The position numbers and the translations under genes were made by a program. The notes beneath the pieces are model-generated. The model worked only from the letters and a program-made list of their open reading frames with translations. It ran no database searches and was not told where the DNA came from. A stretch of 64,000 bases of DNA from Arenibacter sp. F26102. GTDB taxonomy: Bacteria > Bacteroidota > Bacteroidia > Flavobacteriales > Flavobacteriaceae. Position 1 is the first letter of the stretch, and the number at the start of each line of letters is the position of its first letter. The DNA lies in the NCBI RefSeq assembly GCF_023015865.1, contig NZ_JALKBC010000004.1:62770-126769 (forward strand). Direction: 5' to 3'. Positions 41,433-51,885 of the stretch are shown here, piece after piece.

Positions 41433-42485
41433 TTAGATTCCTATGGAACTCGATTTGATGGCCACCTCTACCCCCTGCCTAAGTTTATTGAAAACTTTTA
41501 ACGCCATTTGTGCCTTATTGATCGGGATGCTACCCATTATGGGCAAGCCCGTTTCCCGAATTATTTTAAAGGCAATGGCCTTCTCGTTGGTGGGCAGTCT
41601 AATCAAGGAATTAAAGTACATTTTCGGATTATTGATAAACTCCTTTCGGGCACTGTATTTTTCCGAAAAGTTTCTTTGGTATCCAAAGGTCCTATCGAAG
41701 GTCCTTTCCGCTCGTTCAAAAAATTGATCCCTATCAAAACCTCTTTTGACCATCTTTCCGTTCAGTTCCGTTTCGGATGCTTTGTATTTGCTCCCTGGCG
41801 ACAAACTGAAGGAATTGGAAGCATCCCTCCTGCTCATGACTATATGTACATGACTTTGGCTCCCCGCCTTGGCCATTCCCTGTACGATCCGTTGGCCATT
41901 TTGTTGATGAGGGGCCTGCCGTTCCAATCTATTGATCTGTCTTTCCATCTTTTTGATATTCCCTGCCATGGTCCCATTTTCCACCTTTCCGATGTTATTC
42001 CTTATCTCCAGTATTTTTGTGGCATAAGGTTGATTTTCCCGGATCTGCTTATCCGTTCCCTTGAATGTCCGTTGATTCTCGATCTTGGCAAAATACTTTA
42101 TATCATCAACAGTAACCTGTCGTCCATTAATCTCCCGATTAAAAGATACCACATAATCCTTCATCAGTTCCCGGGTATATGTCTTAAGGTCTGCGCTTGG
42201 ATTTTGTAATGCCTTAAGTTCATATTTGGAGGGGTTCATGGTAATAGAGTAAAACCTTGGTTCGGTCTTTTCTAGCTTAGCGGTATTGCCATCGATTTCC
42301 CTTACTACTTCCTCAGCTGAAATTTCATCGCCGTACTGATTAAAAAAATGTTCCATACCTGCCTCGCCGGCAGGCAGGTCCTCCAGCTCCACCCCTTGGT
42401 TTTCCTTCTCCAGATAATCCACAAAACCGGCCGAGCTTGGGGAATAGGAACCTCCCAGTTTTTGGGCCGTAATAGTGATGTACAT
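41433..42485 (-). CDS. Relaxase / mobilisation protein MobB (DUF5712-like)
   Basis: The 350-residue protein begins MYITITAQKLGGSYSPSSAG, the start of Bacteroidota MobB/DUF5712 relaxases, and carries SHVHIVMSRRD (residues 211-221), a two-His metal motif of rolling-circle relaxases. It should nick the oriT and pilot the strand. Residues 38-43 (PAGEAG) are encoded by a GC-rich palindrome that looks like an inserted repeat, still in frame. MobA is encoded 20 bp upstream and the coupling protein 9 bp downstream. Confidence 0.85.
   Translation of the reverse strand: MYITITAQKLGGSYSPSSAGFVDYLEKENQGVELEDLPAGEAGMEHFFNQYGDEISAEEVVREIDGNTAKLEKTEPRFYSITMNPSKYELKALQNPSADLKTYTRELMKDYVVSFNREINGRQVTVDDIKYFAKIENQRTFKGTDKQIRENQPYATKILEIRNNIGKVENGTMAGNIKKMERQINRLERQAPHQQNGQRIVQGMAKAGSQSHVHIVMSRRDASNSFSLSPGSKYKASETELNGKMVKRGFDRDQFFERAERTFDRTFGYQRNFSEKYSARKEFINNPKMYFNSLIRLPTNEKAIAFKIIRETGLPIMGSIPINKAQMALKVFNKLRQGVEVAIKSSSIGI
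42358..42378. repeat. GC-rich palindromic repeat inside the relaxase gene
   Basis: CCTGCCT (42358-42364) and AGGCAGG (42372-42378) flank CGCCGGC. Such CCTGCC/GGCAGG palindromes are scattered in Bacteroidota genomes; here it adds PAGEAG in frame. Confidence 0.55.
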
Positions 42486-42505
42486 AGTGCTCTTTTTTAT
42501 TGATT

Positions 42506-42868
42506 TTATTTATTACGCTTGTGAAATTTTGGTTGATTCTCCTCTTCTTTTTTCTTCTCCAAAATCAAAGTTTTCTTTTTTGGCTCTTCCATTTCGAACA
42601 AGGATTGTATCATTGCCACGGTGGGCTTGGTCTGGGTCTTTTCCATATCCCGTATAATCGCGATAGATGCATTAATCCTTTTCTTCAAGGACTGTTCAAT
42701 GGTCCTTCCGGTCGGTCCAAAATTTTCCCTAGGGGAGATTTCGTTATAAAAGAAAAAATCGAGCATAGTGGCCATGGCTTCCGTATGGGATTTGAAATGG
42801 GTGCGTGAAAACGACTGGAAACGCTTCGCGGTTTCCTTCTTAAAACGAATACCTATAAATGGGTCCAT
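42506..42868 (-). CDS. Mobilisation protein MobA (BfmA/BtgA family)
   Basis: The 120-residue basic protein matches the BtgA/BfmA accessory family: FIGIRFKKETAKRFQSFSR, then SHTEAMATMLDFFFYNEISP, a ribbon-helix-helix-like DNA-binding part, and a charged C-terminal tail rich in Lys/Glu. It helps the relaxase recognise oriT. Direct repeats TTTGTCGCAAATT (about 42883-42895 and 42919-42931) lie just upstream of its start and may be its binding sites or an operator. Confidence 0.85.
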   Translation of the reverse strand: MDPFIGIRFKKETAKRFQSFSRTHFKSHTEAMATMLDFFFYNEISPRENFGPTGRTIEQSLKKRINASIAIIRDMEKTQTKPTVAMIQSLFEMEEPKKKTLILEKKKEEENQPKFHKRNK

Positions 42869-43003
42869 AATCTTGTGTTTTGTCGCAAATTCTCTCTTTA
42901 AAATGGTCGTTTACATGGTGTTTGTCGCAAATTGCCGGAATTAAAAAAATCACATAATTTTTAAATATCTGATTATCAGTAATTTGAAATCAAAAAGGAC
43001 TTT

Positions 43004-43065
43004 GTAACGCGGCCTTGCCCGTTACCCTCTTGCTTCTCCTTTTTGTCACGCTAAAGCGTGACAAA
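43004..43065. other. Candidate origin of transfer (oriT)
   Basis: Two inverted repeats lie upstream of mobA: GTAACG...CGTTAC (43004-43025, around CGGCCTTGCC) and a perfect 11-bp-arm hairpin TTTGTCACGCT/AGCGTGACAAA with a 2-base gap (43042-43065). Position between the mob operon and the rest of the element and the GC-rich hairpins fit oriT; the nick site cannot be assigned by eye. Confidence 0.55.
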
Positions 43066-43215
43066 CTTTCGAACCATTCAATAGTAATTTAAGGGCTCTT
43101 TATGGTAACTGAAAACAGTTATGGTTTTTTAAGATTTAAAAAATTGGTATACCCTGATATCCATAATAAAATGGCGAAACCTTTACGAATACCTCAATGC
43201 TGTAACAAAATAAAA

Positions 43216-43236
43216 GGCCCTTGAGTTTCAAGGGCC
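43216..43236 (-). terminator. Rho-independent terminator of the SSB/DUF6876 operon
   Basis: GGCCCTTGA/TCAAGGGCC perfect 9-bp stem with a GTT-position loop of three bases, followed on the minus strand by TTTTATTTTG. Confidence 0.85.
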
Positions 43237-43269
43237 GTACCATTTCAATAGTTGAATTGAACAATTGAA

Positions 43270-43383
43270 TTAAATACTGAAAGTGTATTGATAGGAATAT
43301 AAATTTCGTATCGCTTCTTTGAAAGATACAAACAAACGTTCCAGGGTTTCTTTACTCAAATCGGTGAAATTAGGATAGACCAT
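43270..43383 (-). CDS. Possible small protein, 37 residues
   Basis: The frame ATG 43383 to TAA 43270 encodes MVYPNFTDLSKETLERLF and a further 19 residues, plausibly helical. It lies 11 bp after the DUF6876 gene and before the terminator at 43216-43236. No family is recognised; expression is uncertain. Confidence 0.35.
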   Translation of the reverse strand: MVYPNFTDLSKETLERLFVSFKEAIRNLYSYQYTFSI

Positions 43384-43393
43384 AGCATGGGAT

Positions 43394-43774
43394 TTAATAT
43401 TCGCTCGGGAGCATCAATGTATTGTCTACAAAGTACAACCTCAATTCGTCCAGTGGAAAATCCGTAATGCGGTACCGGTGCGATTCAAGAATATTGTCGT
43501 TGCCATCACTGTAAATTATTTCTGCCTCATATCCAGAATGATCCTGCTTTTCTTGCGATAGCCTTTTAAAGTCTACGGTTATAAATCTGCTTATCGTCAT
43601 GAGGCTTTTTGCCATGATCGAAGCATCGGTAATTAGCCAATAGCATTCCGCAGCATTGGCCAAATATTTAATTCCTTCAGTATATCTGGTTCCCATCAAT
43701 GGGATTTGGTACAACATTTCCGAACCATGAAAATTTTGCAATCCCTCAATTATTTCATTAATTTGTGCTCTCAT
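43394..43774 (-). CDS. DUF6876 family protein
   Basis: The 126-residue protein has the DUF6876 pattern: a start region ending GSEMLYQIPL, TEGIKYLANAAECYWLITDA, then ITDFPLDELRLYFVDNTLML and the final PSEY. Members are typical of Bacteroidota conjugative elements and their function is unknown. It lies 79 bp after the SSB gene in the same direction and ahead of the strong terminator. Confidence 0.8.
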   Translation of the reverse strand: MRAQINEIIEGLQNFHGSEMLYQIPLMGTRYTEGIKYLANAAECYWLITDASIMAKSLMTISRFITVDFKRLSQEKQDHSGYEAEIIYSDGNDNILESHRYRITDFPLDELRLYFVDNTLMLPSEY

Positions 43775-43853
43775 TGTAATTTCGTTTTTGAAGTTGATAA
43801 TGAAAAGATCAAGAGGGCGTTTAATTTTGGGAGCGACCTCTTTTGTTTAAAGG

Positions 43854-44207
43854 TTAATCGGCATCATTGCCTTTCTTGGTTCCTAACAAAAGGATCTCTT
43901 TGGCTTCCACCTCGGTGGCATACCGTTGGTTTCTATCGTCCGAAGTATAGGTTCGGGTCTTTAGTTTCCCCGCAACGCCGATTTCATTGCCCTTACGGGC
44001 ATATTTCTCGATAATTTCGGCAGTCCTTCCCCAGGCAACGATGGAATGCCATTCCGTGTTTTGGGTTTTCTCGCCCTTTTCATTTTTGTAATACTCATTG
44101 GTGGCGAGCGAAAAACGTGCTACTTTCTTCCCACTTTCCAAAACGGTTACCTTGGGATCCACCCCAAGGTTCCCGATCAACTGAACATGATTTCTAATAG
44201 TACTCAT
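43854..44207 (-). CDS. ssb: Single-stranded DNA-binding protein of the mobile element
   Basis: From MSTIRNHVQLIGNLG (ATG 44207; the open frame starts eight residues earlier) the protein has 117 residues and one OB fold: KVARFSLATNEYY, WHSIVAWGRTAEIIEKYARK and GNEIGVAGKLKTRTY. It lacks the long acidic C-terminal tail of chromosomal SSB and ends KKGNDAD. It probably coats the transferred strand in the recipient. Such short SSBs are standard near the mob genes of Bacteroidota ICEs. Confidence 0.93.
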   Translation of the reverse strand: MSTIRNHVQLIGNLGVDPKVTVLESGKKVARFSLATNEYYKNEKGEKTQNTEWHSIVAWGRTAEIIEKYARKGNEIGVAGKLKTRTYTSDDRNQRYATEVEAKEILLLGTKKGNDAD

Positions 44208-44253
44208 AATACAAGATTTAAAGCCTGCCATGTTGGCAAGACAAGATTAACAA

Positions 44254-44445
44254 TTACCTGCCCGAACCCCGCCAGAATGAATTGTCGGGCTGGCCTTCGG
44301 ACAGTGTACATTTATATTTTTTTTCAAATGATTTACTTATTATATCCGAAGGGTTTTCCTTTTTTTGTTTTTTTAACTTCGATCCCGATTCCTTTTTGAT
44401 ATTTTCGTAAGATTTCATAAGATTCATTTTAGATTTACTTTCCAT
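44254..44445 (-). CDS. Hypothetical basic protein, 63 residues
   Basis: The 63-residue frame from ATG 44445 is very lysine- and serine-rich (ENIKKESGSKLKKQKKENPS, then IISKSFEKKYKCTLSEGQPD). It lies 46 bp before the ssb start in the same direction, so it could be the first gene of that operon. Family not recognised; low complexity makes it uncertain. Confidence 0.4.
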   Translation of the reverse strand: MESKSKMNLMKSYENIKKESGSKLKKQKKENPSDIISKSFEKKYKCTLSEGQPDNSFWRGSGR

Positions 44446-45238
44446 AGAGCCGTCGCTGTTACCCTTTTTTGTTGCTTACAGGGTTACAATATTCAGGCTA
44501 GGCAAGGCGTATATAAAGTGGAGCATAGCGCAGTGGTTTATGCCGCCGTCCTAGAATGAATGTTGTTGTTTTGCTGTCAAAAAAAGATATGGACAGTGGC
44601 GGTTCGGGAAGTGTGGCTAATAGTCCTTGTGAAGTAGGAAAACTTTGGAAGCGGGACCGAGCAAACAATGCAATTCCGTTCTGGCGGACTCCGTTTCCGA
44701 TTTCATATTGGAGAGAAGCGCCCTTACCGGCAGCGCGGGAAGGACTAGCGTAACGGAAAATAGAAAGCGGGGACGGTGTCCAAGACTTTTGTAGAGAAGC
44801 TCTTTGCCCGGAATGGAGTGCAACGTAATGAAGTGGCAATGTGCTGAACGGAACATGATAAGGTATTATTCCTTTGAGGCAGGAACAAAAGCGGACTTAA
44901 CTATAAAGATGGAGATTTGGAATAAAGTGTTCCTACCTTTTTTAGGGCAGGATTAGCGCAGTGTAAGTCAGAATCTTTGAAGTTGTGTCTAAGATTTTGA
45001 AGTGAAGCTCTTTGCCTAGAATGAAGCCTTTCCGTGGAATGTAGGGGAATGGGTTGAGTTTGACAGAATAAAGTAATTTATAATCAATCGTATTGAACTG
45101 CTAAATATCTAAGTTTTTATTAACGGGAGATTTAAGCCGCTATATTTTGGATATACATTTGGCTGTAACCAAATTTATTAGAACGAGCTATGTAATTTTA
45201 CATTTAAAAATTATTAATGTGAATAAATAAATATAAAA
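44446..45238. other. GC-rich region without convincing genes; possible structured RNA
   Basis: Bases 44480-45020 are visibly richer in G and C than their surroundings. The frames open there (for example 44498-44839 minus and 44556-44753 plus) give translations unlike proteins. Elements recur: GAAGCTCTTTGCC at about 44796 and 44999, and CTAGAATGAA at about 44550 and 45014. The stretch lies just beyond the ssb end of the mobilisation module. A long non-coding RNA or an element-terminal structure is possible; the AT-rich remainder (45050-45238) holds nothing recognisable. Confidence 0.4.
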
Positions 45239-45330
45239 GGTGCGTAATTCGGTACGTTAAAAATCATACTGACTCTAAGCCTTAAGTATACTGGTAAAAT
45301 GAAGTTTTAGATATTCCCTCTTTTCCGCTA
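45239..45330 (+). repeat. Direct repeat bracketing the PUL, left copy
   Basis: The first 31 bases match 60399-60429 at 30 positions (core GGTGCGTAATTCGGT then CGTTAAAAATCATAC); similarity continues weakly for about 60 bases (AAAATGAAGTTTTAG versus GAAATGAAATTTTGG, then CCCTCTTT in both). Confidence 0.65.
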
Positions 45331-45446
45331 AAAAGCCCCTTAGACTAATGTTTACGGGTATTTATTTGTTATGGCATTAATGACATCATATTATATGGGT
45401 CATGCCTAATTTTCATATTGCCATGCAGTCCATTCCCAAGTTGATA

Positions 45447-47567
<2,121 letters not shown>

Positions 47568-47577
47568 TTAAAGGTTT

Positions 47578-50061
47578 TCAATTGTTAACTGTTATTGTGG
47601 TCTTTAGCTTCGTATCCGGCAACCTAATGGTTAGAACTTTACTGCTGGAGTCAAAGAAATATCCTGTTTCTGTAAAATTTGAGTTTAAATTTTCGGAAAG
47701 CTTGCTCAGTGTGGATTTTTTTAACTTCTGATGATTTATCACAACATTCTTTGGATTCGATGTGGTATATATTTTTAAAAGGTAATTCCTTTCACTCGTT
47801 TTGAATGCCTGTTGTTCGGGCTCCCCTATCTCAACATTTAATTTGCTGCCCACTTTATGCATTGTAATGTTGGTCTTGGAAAATTCGTTATTTTTATAAT
47901 TATTGGTTTCACCATCGTCCTCATAAAGATCAAATTCAGAGATCCGTTCCCCTGGAAACATTTCCAATACCACCGCTGCTTTTTTTATAGCATCGATATA
48001 AGGCATTATAGGTGATTGTGGAATAATAGATCCTACCTTTACAAATATTGGCGTCGTTTCAAGTTCTACCGGATAATCTATAATTGTCCCACCACTGTAG
48101 TTTATCTTGGGATCGTTGTAATCCAACCAATCTCCTTTAGGAAGATACAGGCTTCTTTGTTTTGCTCCCTTTTCTACTACCGGAGCAATAAGTAAGGCTT
48201 CACCAACCATGAATTGATCGTCAATTTCAAATGTATTGTCATCCTTCGGATATTCCAACAATAAGGCCCGTAAGATTGGGACCCCAGTATCGTATGATTC
48301 GCGGGCATAGGTGTAAAGGTAAGGATGTAGGCGATATTTCAGTTCAATTGCCGCTTTTGCTATTTTTTCTATTTGTGGCCCGAACAACCAGGGCTCTACT
48401 GCATTATTTCCCTCGTGATGCGCCCGACTTAAAGGATTGAAAACTCCGAATTGTAACCATCTGATATAGAGTTCGGAAAATTCGGAATAATCTGTTATAT
48501 CACCACAATATCCAGAAATATCACTTGACCAAAATGGAATTAACCCCATACCTGCCGATAATCCCAAAGGGATTTGATTTGCCAGATTGACCCATCCATC
48601 GTTTATATCCTCACCATTTCCGCTATCCCCAGACCACCCGAAGGTATAACGTTGAAGGCCCGCATATGCCGCTCTGGTCATTTGAAAAATACGTTGGTTT
48701 GGATTGTGTTTTTCAAACTCTTCAGTAACCACCTTATCCCAGGTTAATCCATATACATTGTGGATTTCATCGTGCATGCCCAAATGGTGCTTCATATTTA
48801 GTCTATCCGTACTTTCTTCATTACTCCATGCAGGTTCACCCATATCGGTCCAGAAACCTTTTACCCCATCGTTAATTGGAATCTGTTGTAAATGTCCCCA
48901 CCAGGTTGCTGTTTCTGGTTTTGTAAAATCAACTACACCTGCATTACCACCCCATGGCCAGGGCATATCATACGACTTTCCCGTTCTTATATCTGTTGCG
49001 AAATAACCTTTATTATCAGCCTCCTCCCATTGTTGTTTAGTTGCTTGGGACACTACCGGATCTTGGGAAACGATGACTTTAAACCCATTATTGGCCAAAT
49101 CGGACAGCATTTTTTTTGGATTGTCATATTTTTCCTTGGCCCACTTAAAATTCTGTAGCCCCTCGACCCAACCGATATCTTGATAAATGATATCACACGG
49201 GATATTGCGCTTTCTATATTCCAAGGCTATTTCCCGAGTCAAAACCTCATTAGTCAATAGTCCACGGCTTTGGGACCAACCGAAGGCCCATTTTGGAGGC
49301 ATTATTGGTTGACCCGTTAATTTGGTATAACTTGAAATAACTTCCTTATAATCCTTGCCATAAAAAAAATAGTAAATAAAAGGTCCATCCGGAGCACTAA
49401 ATGAAAAATAATTATTCGACATCTTGCCGAAATCAAATTCCGTTTTATACGTATTATCAAAGAAAATTCCATAATTGTAATTACTCATAAAAAATGGAAT
49501 ACTCTTATATAAAGGGTCTTCTTTATCCGAGTAACAAGGCTTATCGCTATTCCACATGGTGTATGATTTCCCTCTCCGATCCAAGGTTCCGGTTTTTTCA
49601 CCCAAACCAAAAAAATGCTCGTCACCCCTCAATACTTTCCTCGTCATAATCTCGGTGTCCCGTACAATATAGGATCGCTCGTCCGTATCACTCAATATCA
49701 GCTTTTGATATTTATTATAAATTTGAATTTTCAATGGGGATTTGGTAACTACTACCCTTAAATCATTAGTGAAAACTTCATAGTTCGCCGATGATTCGTT
49801 AATATTAATTTGATAGTTCGGATCAAATTCCTCATTGATTACAGCAAAAGATTCATTAGATCTCTCAAAACTCCCAGATGGCGAAAACCAAAATTTGATG
49901 TTCTTACCATCTAAGAATTTCAGTGATAGTTTTGCATTGTTCTCCAAAGAAAAAACAACATTATTGTCTTCTACTGAAAAGGAATTAACATCCAGTAAAT
50001 TTTGTGACCAACTGAAATTATAAACTAAGAGGACCAGAATGAGATTATGTTTTACTGTCAT
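47578..50061 (-). CDS. Glycoside hydrolase family 31 alpha-glucosidase
   Basis: In 827 residues, a signal peptide is followed by a GH31 N-terminal beta-sandwich, the barrel with catalytic nucleophile in GFWTDMGEPAW (Asp), acid/base region FGWSGDSGNG, and FWSSDISGYCGD, then proximal and distal C-terminal beta domains. The neighbourhood (GH66, GH97) resembles dextran loci, where the GH31 enzyme trims isomalto-oligosaccharides from the non-reducing end. It lies between GH66 (34 bp) and GH97 (13 bp). Confidence 0.94.
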   Translation of the reverse strand: MTVKHNLILVLLVYNFSWSQNLLDVNSFSVEDNNVVFSLENNAKLSLKFLDGKNIKFWFSPSGSFERSNESFAVINEEFDPNYQININESSANYEVFTNDLRVVVTKSPLKIQIYNKYQKLILSDTDERSYIVRDTEIMTRKVLRGDEHFFGLGEKTGTLDRRGKSYTMWNSDKPCYSDKEDPLYKSIPFFMSNYNYGIFFDNTYKTEFDFGKMSNNYFSFSAPDGPFIYYFFYGKDYKEVISSYTKLTGQPIMPPKWAFGWSQSRGLLTNEVLTREIALEYRKRNIPCDIIYQDIGWVEGLQNFKWAKEKYDNPKKMLSDLANNGFKVIVSQDPVVSQATKQQWEEADNKGYFATDIRTGKSYDMPWPWGGNAGVVDFTKPETATWWGHLQQIPINDGVKGFWTDMGEPAWSNEESTDRLNMKHHLGMHDEIHNVYGLTWDKVVTEEFEKHNPNQRIFQMTRAAYAGLQRYTFGWSGDSGNGEDINDGWVNLANQIPLGLSAGMGLIPFWSSDISGYCGDITDYSEFSELYIRWLQFGVFNPLSRAHHEGNNAVEPWLFGPQIEKIAKAAIELKYRLHPYLYTYARESYDTGVPILRALLLEYPKDDNTFEIDDQFMVGEALLIAPVVEKGAKQRSLYLPKGDWLDYNDPKINYSGGTIIDYPVELETTPIFVKVGSIIPQSPIMPYIDAIKKAAVVLEMFPGERISEFDLYEDDGETNNYKNNEFSKTNITMHKVGSKLNVEIGEPEQQAFKTSERNYLLKIYTTSNPKNVVINHQKLKKSTLSKLSENLNSNFTETGYFFDSSSKVLTIRLPDTKLKTTITVNN

Positions 50062-50095
50062 AATAAATTAATTATCGGTTATTTTTTATTGGTAT

Positions 50096-51856
50096 TTAAT
50101 ATTCAATTACGATCATACTCCAATATTCCAAATAGGGTAAGGAAATGGTTATTTGCCCTTCATCCGATTGAAAATCCAATTCTTGGGACGCACCGCCCAT
50201 ATAATCCGGAGAGGCCACCCAGACCTTCGAAACGGGCATGTTTACATGGACCATCACATTAATATTGTAAAAGGGATCCGGATTTGTTTGTGCCCTTTGG
50301 TTGTCCCGCCAGTTAAGTGTGGAAACACCATTAAAATTTAATAAATGCAATATTTGTTTATTATGTACATTTTTGCCCACCACTGCCACATTTCCTGTTA
50401 TTGGGGGCCAATTGTTGACACTTAGATCGTTCGAAGTAACGTTAGGCATATTAAAATCACCTCCATCCCTTAATAGATTTTCGTATGCGGTCATGAAATC
50501 ATAATATTCTTTCAAAGAGTTTTTCAGTTCATCCGGCAAAACCAAATTATTTGACGGAAAATACTCCCTATACAACATATGCTCACCAAGTTCCAAATGT
50601 GCGCCCCCAAATGCGAATATTACCGCATCTGCCATTAGTACGGCGGGGGTATTAAAACTTCCCTCTGTAGCTTCATAGTTTAAATAAGCGGCAAGAACTG
50701 TATTCACTTTATGGTTTGATGCCAAATTGTTTTCAATAATAACCTGAATTAAATCGGCATACTGGGTTCTGCTCCAAACTTCCGAGTAGGCAAAATTGAT
50801 AGGTGTCGATAAAATTTCTTTCTGACCATATTGATCTACCGCATTTAGAACATGAATTTTGTCAGGAAAGCGATCTGTTAAATTGTATAGAAATTCATTG
50901 AAGCCATTTTTCAAGTTTACTTGGTAACCATTATAATCATAAACTATTCCTCTGTCCCCTAATTGATCTAAATGCCATCCATCAAAATCCAGATTTGTAT
51001 ATACCTGGTTAGTTTTATTAAATATATATTGTTGCCAGTCCAAATTTTTAGGGTTAGCGACCAGTATTTTGCCAAAACTCTCCAAATCATGGGCATTGAT
51101 ATTGTTGTGAAACTGATCATTAAAGATTAGCCATTCCTCCAAAAATCCATCTCCTACCTCAGGTTTCCAAACTCCAAATAAAAGATTATAGAACATAGAA
51201 GAAATATTGAGTTCATGACCCAGGTCTATATAACCTTCAACAGTTGCTAGCTGAATTTCCCGATTAAAGAGGTCTACCCATGAATTATTAGGTCTGCCAA
51301 AATCGTCCAAAGGCAACGGAATGTGATGTTTGGCATGCCAATCATAAAATTGCAGGCCATTAATATGGAAATCCTTTAGATTTAAAAGAATTGAACTCAT
51401 TTTAGAGTCCGTTAAGTCTCCAAAGTACGATAAGAAACCATACCTTGGAAATTTTGTCCAGTCAGAGGATACATCAATCGCAGTGGTCCCCAACACTATT
51501 TCTTTACCATTTATTTCCTCAATTAATTCTACCATATATCCTTTAAAATCATCGGCTGGAGGTGTCCATTCCCATTGGTTGGATATCAACGGTTCTTCAT
51601 GTACAATCTGTCCTAAATATTTATATATTATGCGCGTATTTGGGCGTATGGTATTCACGGTAAAGAGCACTTTCTCTCCTGGTGCATATTTGGACTTATC
51701 CTTTACAAGATTTAAGACTTCATTATAGACAAAGGGTGGACCGGGAATCTGACCCGCTTCGTTAGGGGCATCATTATCTTTACTACAGGAGAATACCAAC
51801 AATAAGAGTAAAAAGAATGCTCCCCTAATTGAAAGGGCTATTTTCGTAATTGCCAT
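50096..51856 (-). CDS. Glycoside hydrolase family 66 dextranase / cycloisomaltooligosaccharide glucanotransferase-like lipoprotein
   Basis: The 586-residue protein has a lipoprotein signal (LLLVFSCSKD) and GH66 architecture: an N-terminal Ig-like domain, a barrel with RYGFLSYFGDLTDSK, HINGLQFYDWHAKHH, the nucleophile segment DGWHLDQLGDRG and the acid/base region NFAYSEVW, and a C-terminal beta domain. The length is that of endodextranases rather than the larger CBM35-inserted glucanotransferases, so surface endo-cleavage of alpha-1,6-glucan is expected. It lies 29 bp after the SusE-like gene. Confidence 0.9.
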   Translation of the reverse strand: MAITKIALSIRGAFFLLLLLVFSCSKDNDAPNEAGQIPGPPFVYNEVLNLVKDKSKYAPGEKVLFTVNTIRPNTRIIYKYLGQIVHEEPLISNQWEWTPPADDFKGYMVELIEEINGKEIVLGTTAIDVSSDWTKFPRYGFLSYFGDLTDSKMSSILLNLKDFHINGLQFYDWHAKHHIPLPLDDFGRPNNSWVDLFNREIQLATVEGYIDLGHELNISSMFYNLLFGVWKPEVGDGFLEEWLIFNDQFHNNINAHDLESFGKILVANPKNLDWQQYIFNKTNQVYTNLDFDGWHLDQLGDRGIVYDYNGYQVNLKNGFNEFLYNLTDRFPDKIHVLNAVDQYGQKEILSTPINFAYSEVWSRTQYADLIQVIIENNLASNHKVNTVLAAYLNYEATEGSFNTPAVLMADAVIFAFGGAHLELGEHMLYREYFPSNNLVLPDELKNSLKEYYDFMTAYENLLRDGGDFNMPNVTSNDLSVNNWPPITGNVAVVGKNVHNKQILHLLNFNGVSTLNWRDNQRAQTNPDPFYNINVMVHVNMPVSKVWVASPDYMGGASQELDFQSDEGQITISLPYLEYWSMIVIEY

Positions 51857-51885
51857 AAGATTTATTTTCTAAAACCGCTTTTAAA

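Noticed and set aside
41508-42209. 233-residue plus-strand frame opposite the relaxase gene
   Set aside because: It is fully antisense to the well-supported relaxase gene and its translation has no recognisable pattern.
44498-44839. Open frames in the GC-rich region (also 44556-44753 and 44617-44856) as genes
   Set aside because: They overlap on both strands, their translations are rich in Arg/Ser/Pro/Leu without fold-like patterning, and they arise because stops are scarce in GC-rich DNA.
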